Origin: Clostridia bacterium
Lineage (GTDB): Bacteria; Bacillota_A; Clostridia; Oscillospirales; CAG-272
DNA length: 64,000 bases
Direction of reading: 5' to 3'
NCBI GenBank assembly: GCA_017466455.1
Contig: JAFTUD010000002.1
Location: forward strand, 1 to 64,000
Below the pieces are notes generated by a model. It ran no database searches, was not told where the DNA came from, and saw only the letters and a program-made list of their open reading frames with translations. Within the stretch, counting starts at the first letter, position 1, and each line of letters opens with the position of its first letter. Positions 34,493-42,727 of this stretch are shown piece after piece. The position numbers were made by a program, and so were the translations under genes.

Positions 34493-34612
34493 CGTGTGCG
34501 TGAGAAACACACGAAAATTCAAAACACACACAGTAGCTCTGATGCGTTGCTCGGTGCCGAATTCGGTAGTGATGCTAAGCTATTGTGGTGGAAAAAACCA
34601 AAGGAGGACATT
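34493..34612 (+). promoter_or_regulatory. Structured rpsB leader RNA
   Basis: The roughly 120-nt leader between promoter and rpsB folds into CGTGTG/CACACG (34493-34498 with 34508-34513). A longer stem pairs 34529-34538 with 34578-34587 (about 10 bp, one G-T) and encloses a GC-rich part with CCGAATTCGG. It ends before AAAGGAGGA. S2 leader RNAs that bind the ribosomal protein are known in several phyla; whether this is one is inference. Confidence 0.5.
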
Positions 34613-34615
34613 AAA

Positions 34616-35356
34616 ATGTCAGTAATCTCAATTAAGCAATTGCTTGAAGCAGGTGTTCACTTCGGACACCACACAAGAAGATGGAACCCTAAGATGGCGG
34701 AGTACATCTTCACAGAAAGAAACGGTATTTACATCATCGACCTTCAAAAGACAGCGAAGAAGTTTGACGAGGCTTACATGTTCGCTCGTGAGGTTTCTGC
34801 TGAGGGCGGAAACATCCTTTTCGTAGGTACAAAGAAGCAGGCAACAGATGCTATTCGTGATGAGGCTCTTCGTTGCGGAATGTACTATGTAAATGCTCGT
34901 TGGCTCGGCGGAATGCTCACAAACTTTAAGACAATCCAAAGAAGCATTGGTCGTCTTGAGCAGCTTGAACAAATGAAGACAGACGGAACATTTGATTCAC
35001 TTACCAAGAAAGAGGTTGCAGGTCTTGTAAAAGAAATGGAAAACCTTGAAAAGAACCTTGGTGGTATTAAGACAATGGGCGCACTTCCTGCCGCTATTTT
35101 CATTGTTGACACAAAGAAAGAGCACAATGCAGTTCTCGAAGCAAAGAGACTTGGCATTCCTGTAATCGCAATCGTTGACACAAACTGTGATCCTGACGAT
35201 GCTGATTATGTAATCCCTGGTAACGATGATGCTATCCGCGCTATCAAGCTCATCTCTGCAGCTATTGCTGATGCAGTTATTGAGGGTAAGCAGGGTGAAA
35301 CACCGGTAGTTGAGGCAGAGGCTGATGCTGCTGATGTTGCAGAAGACGCTGAATAA
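34616..35356 (+). CDS. rpsB: 30S ribosomal protein S2
   Basis: The 246-residue protein has the S2 signatures [24 protein letters not shown] at the start and [27 protein letters not shown] later. It ends in an acidic Ala/Glu-rich tail. It belongs to the small subunit. The start is fixed by AAAGGAGGA; the reading frame stays open upstream through the leader, but that part is not coding. tsf follows 19 nt downstream. Confidence 0.98.
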   Translation: MSVISIKQLLEAGVHFGHHTRRWNPKMAEYIFTERNGIYIIDLQKTAKKFDEAYMFAREVSAEGGNILFVGTKKQATDAIRDEALRCGMYYVNARWLGGMLTNFKTIQRSIGRLEQLEQMKTDGTFDSLTKKEVAGLVKEMENLEKNLGGIKTMGALPAAIFIVDTKKEHNAVLEAKRLGIPVIAIVDTNCDPDDADYVIPGNDDAIRAIKLISAAIADAVIEGKQGETPVVEAEADAADVAEDAE

Positions 35357-35375
35357 TCTTAGGAGGTAGAATAAA

Positions 35376-36308
35376 ATGGCAGCTATTACAGCAAAATTGG
35401 TTTCAGACCTTAGAACTAAGACCGGTTGTGGTATGATGGAGTGCAAGAAGGCACTTACTGAAACAAACGGTGATTTTGATGAAGCAGTAAAGGTTCTTCG
35501 TGAGAAGGGTCTTGCAGTTGCAGCTAAGAAGGCATCCCGTATCGCATCTGAGGGTGTTGTTGATATCCTCGTATCTGCTGATAAGAGAAGCGCTGCAATG
35601 ATTGAGGTTAACGCAGAGACTGACTTCGTTGCAAAGAACGCATTGTTCCAAGAGTTTGTAAAGGGAATCCTTGCAGTTATTCTTGAAACAAGACCTGCAA
35701 CAGTTGAGGAGCTTAACTCAAAGAAATATAACGACACTATGACCGTTGAGGAAAAGAGAATCGAAATGGTTCAAACTATCGGCGAAAACATGAACATTCG
35801 TCGTTTCGTAATCGTTGATGGCGTATTGTCAACCTACATTCACGGTAAGGGAACAACTGGCGTTATTGTTAAGTTTAACGCTGATGATGCTATCGCTGAT
35901 ACTGATGCGTTCGCTGAGTTCTCAAAGAACATCGCTCTTCAAGTAGCGGGTATGCCTGTTCCTTATCTCAACAGAGATGCAGTTCCTGCTGAGGTTGTAG
36001 AGGAAGAAAAGGCTATTATCATGGCTCAGCTCAAGAATGATCCTAAGAACGCTTCTAAGCCTGAAGCAATCCTTGAAAAGATGATTTTCGGTAAGATCGG
36101 CAAGTTCTATGAGAAGAACTGCTTAGTTGAGCAATCATATGTAAAGGACGACAAGATGTCAGTTGGTCAGTATGTAGACGTTACTGCAAAGGCTCTTGGC
36201 GGAAGCATTTCAATTGCAGCATTCTATATGTTTGAAAGAGGCGAGGGTCTCCAAAAGAAGGAAGAGGATTTCGCTGCTGAAATTGAAAAGATGGTAAACA
36301 AGAAGTAA
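35376..36308 (+). CDS. tsf: Elongation factor Ts
   Basis: The 310-residue protein has the N-terminal UBA-like domain with VSDLRTKTGCGMMECKKALTETNGD. The core has EVNAETDFVAKN, and the C-terminal part contains VEQSYVKDDKMSVGQYV. It recycles EF-Tu-GDP. RBS TTAGGAGGT. The rpsB-tsf pairing is standard, and a terminator follows. Confidence 0.97.
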   Translation: MAAITAKLVSDLRTKTGCGMMECKKALTETNGDFDEAVKVLREKGLAVAAKKASRIASEGVVDILVSADKRSAAMIEVNAETDFVAKNALFQEFVKGILAVILETRPATVEELNSKKYNDTMTVEEKRIEMVQTIGENMNIRRFVIVDGVLSTYIHGKGTTGVIVKFNADDAIADTDAFAEFSKNIALQVAGMPVPYLNRDAVPAEVVEEEKAIIMAQLKNDPKNASKPEAILEKMIFGKIGKFYEKNCLVEQSYVKDDKMSVGQYVDVTAKALGGSISIAAFYMFERGEGLQKKEEDFAAEIEKMVNKK

Positions 36309-36326
36309 TTATCTTTTTGGATTATG

Positions 36327-36356
36327 TGACCCTAACGGAGCTTTCCGTTGGGGTCA
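36327..36356 (+). terminator. Terminator after tsf
   Basis: TGACCCTAACGGA (36327-36339) pairs with TCCGTTGGGGTCA (36344-36356), with one T-G pair, followed by TTTTATTG. Confidence 0.88.
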
Positions 36357-36465
36357 TTTTATTGCAAGCCTTCATTTTAATACGAAAATTAGAATTAATT
36401 TCTAAAAAATTATTCCTTTAAAATGGTGATTTTTAATAAATTATTTAAATTTTTTGAAATAGCTA

Positions 36466-36494
36466 TTTACAAAACGAGAAATATATAGTATTAT
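36466..36494 (+). promoter_or_regulatory. Candidate promoter of the pyrH operon
   Basis: TTTACA (36466-36471), a 17-bp spacer and TATTAT (36489-36494). A second TATAAT at 36495-36500 would need 23 bp. The rest of the 200-nt gap is AT-rich and shows no gene. Confidence 0.5.
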
Positions 36495-36526
36495 TATAAT
36501 ATATAATAAAAGTTTAGGAGTACATC

Positions 36527-37246
36527 GTGAAAAGCGAACAACCTATTTACAAAAGAGTTTTACTTAAGCTTTCAGGTGAAGCTATTTCCGCGGGAAAAGA
36601 CGGAATTTTAAATTTTAATTACATTCAGGAAATTGCCTCGGTGGTTAAAAAATGCCTTGATCAGGGGGTTCAAATCGCTATTATTGTTGGTGCCGGTAAT
36701 ATTTGGCGTGGCAGAAGTGGCGAAAATATGGATAGAGTAAAGGCCGACCATATGGGTATGATGGCGACTTGTATAAATGCCTTGGCATTACAGGAGAGTT
36801 TTTTGGGAGCTGGAATTGATGCAGTTGTTATGACCGCTGTTGAAATGAAGGCATTTGCAAAGCCGTTTGTCAGAGACGATGCCATTGAGGCACTAAACGA
36901 TGGTAAGGTCGTTATTTTTGGCGCGGGACTTGGAATTCCGTTCGTATCTACTGATACTGCCGCGGTTGTAAGGGCATCCGAAATTGGTTCCGATATAGTT
37001 TTGATGGCTAAAAACATCGATGCAATTTACTCGGCTGATCCTCGAAAGGATAAAAATGCGGAGAAGTTTTCTAATATAACATATAAGGAAATTCTCGCAA
37101 GAGGTCTTGCCGCGATGGATTCAACCGCAACCTCGTTTGCGATGGATAATAATATTCCGATTCATGTATTCGGACTTGATAAATCAGAAAATATCTATAA
37201 GGTAATAATGGGTGCAAAAATGGGCACTGTAGTAGAAGGAGAATAA
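36527..37246 (+). CDS. pyrH: UMP kinase
   Basis: The 239-residue protein is of the hexameric bacterial UMP kinase family. Motifs are RVLLKLSGEAI near the N-terminus, IVVGAGNIWRG-like IIVGAGNIWRG, the MGMMATCINALALQ helix and GTGIPF-like GAGLGIPFVSTDTAAVVRA. It phosphorylates UMP to UDP. The start is a GTG at 36527, set by AGGAG 6 nt upstream. frr follows after 2 nt, the usual order. Confidence 0.96.
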   Translation: MKSEQPIYKRVLLKLSGEAISAGKDGILNFNYIQEIASVVKKCLDQGVQIAIIVGAGNIWRGRSGENMDRVKADHMGMMATCINALALQESFLGAGIDAVVMTAVEMKAFAKPFVRDDAIEALNDGKVVIFGAGLGIPFVSTDTAAVVRASEIGSDIVLMAKNIDAIYSADPRKDKNAEKFSNITYKEILARGLAAMDSTATSFAMDNNIPIHVFGLDKSENIYKVIMGAKMGTVVEGE

Positions 37247-37248
37247 AA

Positions 37249-37803
37249 ATGAAGCTTAACACAACTGAATTTGAAGCAAAAATGAAGAAGTCCATTGAGG
37301 CTTATAAGAACGAACTTGATTCCGTTCGTGCAGGAAGAGCAAATCCTAATGTTCTTTCAAGAATTATGGTAGACTATTATGGTACACCAACCCCTGTTAA
37401 CCAAATCGGTTCAGTATCAACGCCCGATGCAAGAACAATTGTTATTCAACCTTGGGATTCCTCAACCTTGAAGAACATTGAAAAGGCTATTTTGGCATCC
37501 GATATCGGTATTACACCGGCAAATGACGGTAAGGTTATTAGACTTGCTTTCCCACAGCCTACCGAGGAGCGCAGAAAAGAGCTTAAGAAGCAGGTTTCTA
37601 AGCTTGGTGAGGATGCAAAGGTTGCTATTAGAAATATTCGTCGTGACGCAATGGATAAGGCGAAGGATATGAAGAAGAACGGTGAAATGACCGAGGACGA
37701 GCAAAAGGCTTCCGAAAAGCTTGTTCAAGATGTGACCGATAAGTTCATCAAGGAAATTGATGTTATCACATCTGCTAAAGAAAAGGAAATTATGGAAATA
37801 TAA
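37249..37803 (+). CDS. frr: Ribosome recycling factor
   Basis: The 184-residue protein has RRF motifs LDSVRAGRANPNVLSRIMVDYYGTPTP split over the first 50 residues. It also has IQPWDSSTLKNIEKAI and the C-terminal KKNGEMTEDEQKASEKLVQDVTDKFI. With EF-G it takes apart ribosomes after termination. RBS GAAGGAGA. Confidence 0.98.
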   Translation: MKLNTTEFEAKMKKSIEAYKNELDSVRAGRANPNVLSRIMVDYYGTPTPVNQIGSVSTPDARTIVIQPWDSSTLKNIEKAILASDIGITPANDGKVIRLAFPQPTEERRKELKKQVSKLGEDAKVAIRNIRRDAMDKAKDMKKNGEMTEDEQKASEKLVQDVTDKFIKEIDVITSAKEKEIMEI

Positions 37804-37813
37804 CTCAATGAAG

Positions 37814-37833
37814 GACCACTCAGGTGGTCTTTT
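37814..37833 (+). terminator. Weak terminator or attenuator between frr and uppS
   Basis: GACCAC (37814-37819) pairs with GTGGTC (37824-37829) around TCAG, followed by TTTT. The short stem may only partly reduce read-through into uppS. Confidence 0.5.
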
Positions 37834-37850
37834 ATTGACTAAGGTGATAT

Positions 37851-38558
37851 ATGTTTTTTAAAAAGAGAAAAAAAGAGGAAATATTTGTTGATGAGCGTTT
37901 ATCTCATATAGCCTTTATTATGGACGGAAACGGTCGTTGGGCTAAATCTCGTGGCTTGCCCCGTAGCTTGGGACATAAGCAGGGCGCTATCGCATTTGAA
38001 AAAATAGTGCGTGAATGCTCAAGGCTTGGAATAAAAACCGTGACAGTTTATGCCTTTTCAACCGAGAATTGGCGCAGACCTAAGGAAGAGGTTGATGCAA
38101 TAATGGCTCTTTTGTCCGATTATATTGAGCGCGCGCAATCAGAGGATGGCACAAGATATGTTTTTCTTGGAGACAAATCGGTTTTGAGCGATGATTTGAG
38201 GACAAAAATGCAAGAGCTTGAGGAATCGTCCGAAAATCGTGAATATACCCTTAATATCGCCTTTAACTACGGCGGTAGAGCCGAGCTTGTAAACGCCTTT
38301 AACGAGCTTTCAAGGGAAGGCAAGGACAATATTACAGAGAACGATGTAAGCGCACATCTTTATACAAGAGCATCTAAGGACCCAGACCTCATTGTTAGGA
38401 CCGCAAACGAATATAGAATTTCTAATTTTCTTTTGTGGCAGTGCGCATATTCAGAGCTTTATTTTACCGATGTATGTTGGCCCGATTTTGATGAAAAAGA
38501 GCTTCATAAGGCTATAAAGAGCTTTTATCAAAGAAAAAGAAATTTCGGAGCTATCTAA
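37851..38558 (+). CDS. uppS: Undecaprenyl diphosphate synthase (cis-prenyltransferase)
   Basis: The 235-residue protein has family motifs HIAFIMDGNGRWAKSRGLPRS (Asp for Mg2+/pyrophosphate), VTVYAFSTENWRRP, FNYGGRAELVNA and the C-terminal DPDLIVRTANEYRISNFLLWQ and SELYFTDVCWPDFD. It builds the C55 lipid carrier for peptidoglycan. RBS AAGGTGATAT. It is the first gene of a group with cdsA, dxr, rseP, ispG and polC. Confidence 0.97.
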   Translation: MFFKKRKKEEIFVDERLSHIAFIMDGNGRWAKSRGLPRSLGHKQGAIAFEKIVRECSRLGIKTVTVYAFSTENWRRPKEEVDAIMALLSDYIERAQSEDGTRYVFLGDKSVLSDDLRTKMQELEESSENREYTLNIAFNYGGRAELVNAFNELSREGKDNITENDVSAHLYTRASKDPDLIVRTANEYRISNFLLWQCAYSELYFTDVCWPDFDEKELHKAIKSFYQRKRNFGAI

Positions 38559-38572
38559 AAAGAGGAGAGTAT

Positions 38573-39400
38573 ATGAAAACGAGAATTTTAACCGCTATTG
38601 TTGCGATTGCACTGTTTGTACCAGTTTGCGTTTTTTCGCATACAATCGTTTTTGCGGCAGTAATGTCAATTTTATCCGTTGTTGGAGTTTATGAGATTTC
38701 AAAATGTGTAGGTCAGCATAAAAATCTGACCCTCACTATTCCTATGTATATAATCGCAGCGCTTCTTCCTGTAATGAGAAAATTGCTCATTAAGCAATCG
38801 CATTTCTTCTCACTTGCTATGATAGCATTGTTCTTCATGCTTATTTATTGCCTTACATATGTTATGTTAAGGAAAAATCAAGATAAAATATCGGATATTA
38901 TTACACTATACGGATTGTTTGTATATGTAGTCGGATGCTTTTCTTCCATCGTTTGTGTTAGGGAAATGGCAGGCGGTAAATATATTTACTTGCTTATATT
39001 CCTCGGTGCTTGGGTATGCGATACATTTGCTTATTTTACAGGCAAATTTTTTGGAAAGCACAAGCTCATTCCTGAAATCAGCCCCAAAAAGACAATTGAG
39101 GGCTCAGTAGGCGGAATTGTATTTACAATAGGAGCGTTCGTGCTTTATGGCTTCATTGTAAATAAAAACTATGGTGAAGAAATAGCGCTTTCATATGTTT
39201 TGCTTGTTATTTTGGGCTTAGCAGCATCTGTTATCTCTCAAATTGGAGATCTTGTTGCATCAGCTGTAAAAAGGCAATATGAAATTAAGGATTACGGAAG
39301 ACTTTTCCCGGGTCACGGCGGTGTGCTTGATAGATTTGATAGCGTAATGCTTGTTGCTCCGGTTACCTATGTGATTTTCCTTATTGCATCATTTTTTTAA
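38573..39400 (+). CDS. cdsA: Phosphatidate cytidylyltransferase
   Basis: The 275-residue protein has about eight membrane segments. The CTP transferase signature lies near the C-terminus: SPKKTIEGSVGG, then SQIGDLVASAVKRQYEIKDYGRLFPGHGGVLDRFDS. It makes CDP-diacylglycerol, the precursor of acidic phospholipids. RBS AGAGGAGAG. It is 14 nt after uppS. Confidence 0.96.
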   Translation: MKTRILTAIVAIALFVPVCVFSHTIVFAAVMSILSVVGVYEISKCVGQHKNLTLTIPMYIIAALLPVMRKLLIKQSHFFSLAMIALFFMLIYCLTYVMLRKNQDKISDIITLYGLFVYVVGCFSSIVCVREMAGGKYIYLLIFLGAWVCDTFAYFTGKFFGKHKLIPEISPKKTIEGSVGGIVFTIGAFVLYGFIVNKNYGEEIALSYVLLVILGLAASVISQIGDLVASAVKRQYEIKDYGRLFPGHGGVLDRFDSVMLVAPVTYVIFLIASFF

Positions 39401-39409
39401 GAGGATTCT

Positions 39410-40567
39410 ATGAATATTTCAAAAAAGATAGCGATTTTAGGCTCAACCGGCTCGGTTGGAACGCAAAGCTTAGAGGTTGCACAAAATATCGGTGCAAGCG
39501 TTGAGCTTTTAGTTGCTAATTCAAATATTTGCGCGCTTGAAAGGCAGGCGCGTGCGCTAAATCCAAGGGTATGCGTTATTATGGACGAAACTAAGGCGTC
39601 CGATTTGAAATCTCACCTCGCCGATACCGATATTAAGGTTTATTCGGGCGAAAGAAGCATGCTTGGCGCAATTGAAAATAGCGATGCAGAGGTCGCAGTA
39701 AACGCTATTTCGGGCTTTGCAGGCTTGCTTCCCGCTATTGCGTGTGCTAAAAGCGGAAAGCGAATTGCTATGTCAAATAAAGAGGCGATAGTAATTGCTT
39801 ATGATTTTCTAAAAAAAGAACTTGATAAAAATAGCGCAGAGCTAATCCCCGTTGATAGCGAGCACAGTGCAATTTTTCAGTGCTTGCAGGGTAAGGGCGA
39901 AAATAAGATAAAAAAGATAATTCTCACTTCATCGGGAGGACCGTTTAGAGGCAAAAAGAGAAGCGAGCTTCAACAAATAACAGCAAAAGAGGCGCTTAGC
40001 CATCCAACATGGAAAATGGGTCCTAAAATTACCGTTGATTCCGCATCATTAATGAATAAGGGCTTTGAGGTAATTGAGGCGGTGAGACTTTTTGGCGTTT
40101 CTCCTGAACAGGTACAGGTTGTTGTTCATCCTCAAAGCATAATGCACTCCGCAGTGGAATACACTGATAATAGCGTTATTGCACAAATGGGCGCACCGGA
40201 TATGAGGACCTGCATTCAGTATGCGATTACTTATCCTCATAGAGTAGAGCCCTTGGCAAAATCTCTTGATTTTGCATCTATTGCTAGCTTAACCTTTGAA
40301 AATCCCGATATGGAAACATTTTCGTTGCTTCCTTTGGCTTTTTATGCGGTCGAGCAGGACGGTATTTTACCAGCTGCCTTGAATGCGTCAGATGAGGTTG
40401 CAGTTGATGCGTTTTTAAGAGATCAAATAGGTTTTGTTGATGTTTTTGATATTGTATCAAGAGTAGTTATGGACTTTAAAAACATAAAAAATCCAACTCT
40501 TGAGGACATTATTTCAGCCGATAAAGAGGCAAGGCGAAAAACTAACGAAATAATTAAAACGCGTTAA
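39410..40567 (+). CDS. dxr: 1-deoxy-D-xylulose 5-phosphate reductoisomerase
   Basis: The 385-residue protein has the NADPH site ILGSTGSVGTQSLEV and the metal/substrate motifs SNKEAIVIA and PVDSEHSAIFQCLQG. LTSSGGPFRG, MGPKITVDSASLMNKGFEVIEA and VHPQSIMHSAVEY are also present. It makes MEP, the second step of the non-mevalonate isoprenoid path. ispG lies two genes on and ispD-ispF about 9.4 kb away. RBS AAGAGGATT. Confidence 0.97.
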   Translation: MNISKKIAILGSTGSVGTQSLEVAQNIGASVELLVANSNICALERQARALNPRVCVIMDETKASDLKSHLADTDIKVYSGERSMLGAIENSDAEVAVNAISGFAGLLPAIACAKSGKRIAMSNKEAIVIAYDFLKKELDKNSAELIPVDSEHSAIFQCLQGKGENKIKKIILTSSGGPFRGKKRSELQQITAKEALSHPTWKMGPKITVDSASLMNKGFEVIEAVRLFGVSPEQVQVVVHPQSIMHSAVEYTDNSVIAQMGAPDMRTCIQYAITYPHRVEPLAKSLDFASIASLTFENPDMETFSLLPLAFYAVEQDGILPAALNASDEVAVDAFLRDQIGFVDVFDIVSRVVMDFKNIKNPTLEDIISADKEARRKTNEIIKTR

Positions 40568-40586
40568 ATTTTTAACGGAGCTGTTT

Positions 40587-41615
40587 ATGATAGTTGTATA
40601 TATTTTAATCGCAATTTTGAGCTTTGGATTTTTAATATTCATTCATGAGCTTGGGCATTTTATATTTGCGAAAAAATTCGGAGTAGCAATTACTGAGTTT
40701 TCGTTGGGAATGGGTCCAAAGCTGTTTTCCAAAAAAGGGAAGGACGGAGTGGATTACTCTGTAAGGCTTCTTCCAATTGGCGGTTATGTCGCTATGGAGG
40801 GAGAGGATTCTGAAAGTGATAATCCAAACTCCTTTGATAAAAAGCCTGCATGGCAAAGATTTATAATAGTTCTTGCGGGCGCTGTTATGAATATCCTTGT
40901 TGCAGTTGTAATAATAACAGCTCTTATTTCAACACACGAGGCGTATGGAAGCACAACGGTCAGCAAATTTGCCGACGGCGCGACATCAAGCACGAGCGGT
41001 CTTTGCTTATATGATGAGATCATAAAAGTAAATGGATCAAGGGTCCACACTGCGAGTGAGTTAAGCTATGAAATTATGCGAAACGGATACAAGAGCGTTG
41101 AGCTAACCGTGTTAAGAAACGGAGAAAGGGTTGTCCTTAAAGATGTAGTCTTTCCGCAAACCGTATCTGATGGTATTGTATTTGGAGCGCCCGATTTTAG
41201 CGTTTTACCCGAGGAAAAGAACTTTTTCACGGTAGTTAAAAATTCCTTTTATACCTGTAAATCAACCGTAAAAATGATTTGGGAATCTCTTTTTGATTTG
41301 ATAAGCGGTAGATATGGTGTGGAGCATGTTTCCGGACCTATCGGAGTTACAGGGGCAATCACAACCGCAGCAAAGACAAGCGCATACTCGCTTTTTTATC
41401 TTATTGCGGTAATTGCTATGAATTTGGGCGTTTTTAACCTACTTCCAATCCCTGCGCTTGATGGTGCATCACTTCTTTTATTGCTTGTAGAAATGATAAC
41501 AAAGAAGAAACTTCCCGAAAGGATTGAGGGAGCAATAAAGGCGGCAGGCTTTGCGCTTCTTATGCTACTTGCAATAATCGTTTCGTTTAAGGATATAATT
41601 TATTTGTTTAAATAA
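40587..41615 (+). CDS. rseP: Site-2 membrane metalloprotease RseP
   Basis: The 342-residue protein has the zinc motif HELGH at residues 20-24 in the first membrane helix. A PDZ domain sits in the middle (about 115-190), and the second active-site motif NLLPIPALDG lies at about 285. It cuts anti-sigma factors or leftover signal peptides within the membrane. RBS AACGGAG. The dxr-rseP-ispG order is common in Firmicutes. Confidence 0.94.
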   Translation: MIVVYILIAILSFGFLIFIHELGHFIFAKKFGVAITEFSLGMGPKLFSKKGKDGVDYSVRLLPIGGYVAMEGEDSESDNPNSFDKKPAWQRFIIVLAGAVMNILVAVVIITALISTHEAYGSTTVSKFADGATSSTSGLCLYDEIIKVNGSRVHTASELSYEIMRNGYKSVELTVLRNGERVVLKDVVFPQTVSDGIVFGAPDFSVLPEEKNFFTVVKNSFYTCKSTVKMIWESLFDLISGRYGVEHVSGPIGVTGAITTAAKTSAYSLFYLIAVIAMNLGVFNLLPIPALDGASLLLLLVEMITKKKLPERIEGAIKAAGFALLMLLAIIVSFKDIIYLFK

Positions 41616-41623
41616 GAGGAAGC

Positions 41624-42727
41624 ATGAAATATAATGACATACGCAGAAGGACAAAATGCGTAAAAATCAAGGATAAAAAAATCGGTGGAAGCGAAAGTAT
41701 TCTAATTCAGTCAATGACTAATACTGACACCGCAGATCATATCGCGACAATAGCGCAAATAAAGGCTCTTGAAATGGCGGGATGCGATATTGCAAGAATA
41801 ACCGTTCCTAATATCGAAAGTGCTCAAACCATTGCTAAAATAAAAAATAGCGATATAAGGATTCCTATTGTAGCTGATATTCATTTTGATTATAAAATAG
41901 CCCTTGAAGCTATCAAAATGGGCGTTGATAAGATAAGAATAAATCCTGGAAATATCGGAGAGGACTGGAAGATTAGAGAGGTTGCATCCGCCTGTCAGCA
42001 GTCAGGCGTACCGATTAGAATCGGCGTAAACGGCGGATCTCTTGAAAAGCATATACTTGAAAAATATGGCTCGCCAACTCCTGAGGCACTTGCTGAAAGC
42101 GCATTTTATCATATTGACCTTCTTCAAAGGTTTAATTTTGATGACATTGTAATATCGGTAAAATCATCAGATGTTAGAAGCATGATTTTAGCAAATAGAA
42201 TTATTGCAAAAGATTGTGATTACCCAATTCATATAGGTGTGACCGAGGCGGGAGATGATTATAGCGGACTTATAAAAAGCTCTGCGGGCATCGGCTCACT
42301 TCTTTGTGATGGAATAGGCGATACTATAAGAATTTCTCTTACCGCCGATCCTGTAAAGGAAATATATGCTGGCAAGGAGCTTCTTTCATCCTTGGGTTTT
42401 TATGATAAGGGAAGCATCAAGGTTGTTTCTTGTCCCACATGCGGAAGGACCAAAATTGACCTCATATCCCTATCAAGCCGGTTTAAAGAGAGAATAAAGG
42501 ATATTGATACAAGAGGCAAGGACATAAAGGTTGCTTTAATGGGATGCGTTGTTAACGGCCCCGGAGAGGCTAAGGAATGTGATATAGGAATTGCCGGTGG
42601 CAACCAAGAGGCGGTTCTATTTAAAAAAGGTAAAATAATTAAAAAAATTGCGGAAAGCGATGTTATTTCCGTGCTTGTTGAAGAAATTAAGACCTTAATA
42701 GGTGAAAAACAAAATGAATTTAATTGA
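41624..42727 (+). CDS. ispG: 4-hydroxy-3-methylbut-2-enyl-diphosphate synthase
   Basis: The 367-residue protein has the TIM-barrel part with SMTNTDTADHIATIAQI and KIRINPGNIG. The C-terminal iron-sulfur part has ligands in SCPTCGRTKIDL and MGCVVNGPGEAKE. It converts MEcPP to HMBPP in the MEP path. RBS AAGAGGAAGC. Its last 14 nt overlap the start of polC. Confidence 0.97.
   Translation: MKYNDIRRRTKCVKIKDKKIGGSESILIQSMTNTDTADHIATIAQIKALEMAGCDIARITVPNIESAQTIAKIKNSDIRIPIVADIHFDYKIALEAIKMGVDKIRINPGNIGEDWKIREVASACQQSGVPIRIGVNGGSLEKHILEKYGSPTPEALAESAFYHIDLLQRFNFDDIVISVKSSDVRSMILANRIIAKDCDYPIHIGVTEAGDDYSGLIKSSAGIGSLLCDGIGDTIRISLTADPVKEIYAGKELLSSLGFYDKGSIKVVSCPTCGRTKIDLISLSSRFKERIKDIDTRGKDIKVALMGCVVNGPGEAKECDIGIAGGNQEAVLFKKGKIIKKIAESDVISVLVEEIKTLIGEKQNEFN

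Noticed and set aside
34490..34615. N-terminal extension of rpsB by 42 codons
   Set aside because: It covers the promoter-proximal leader and its hairpins. The S2 family start and the AGGAGG site place the start at 34616.
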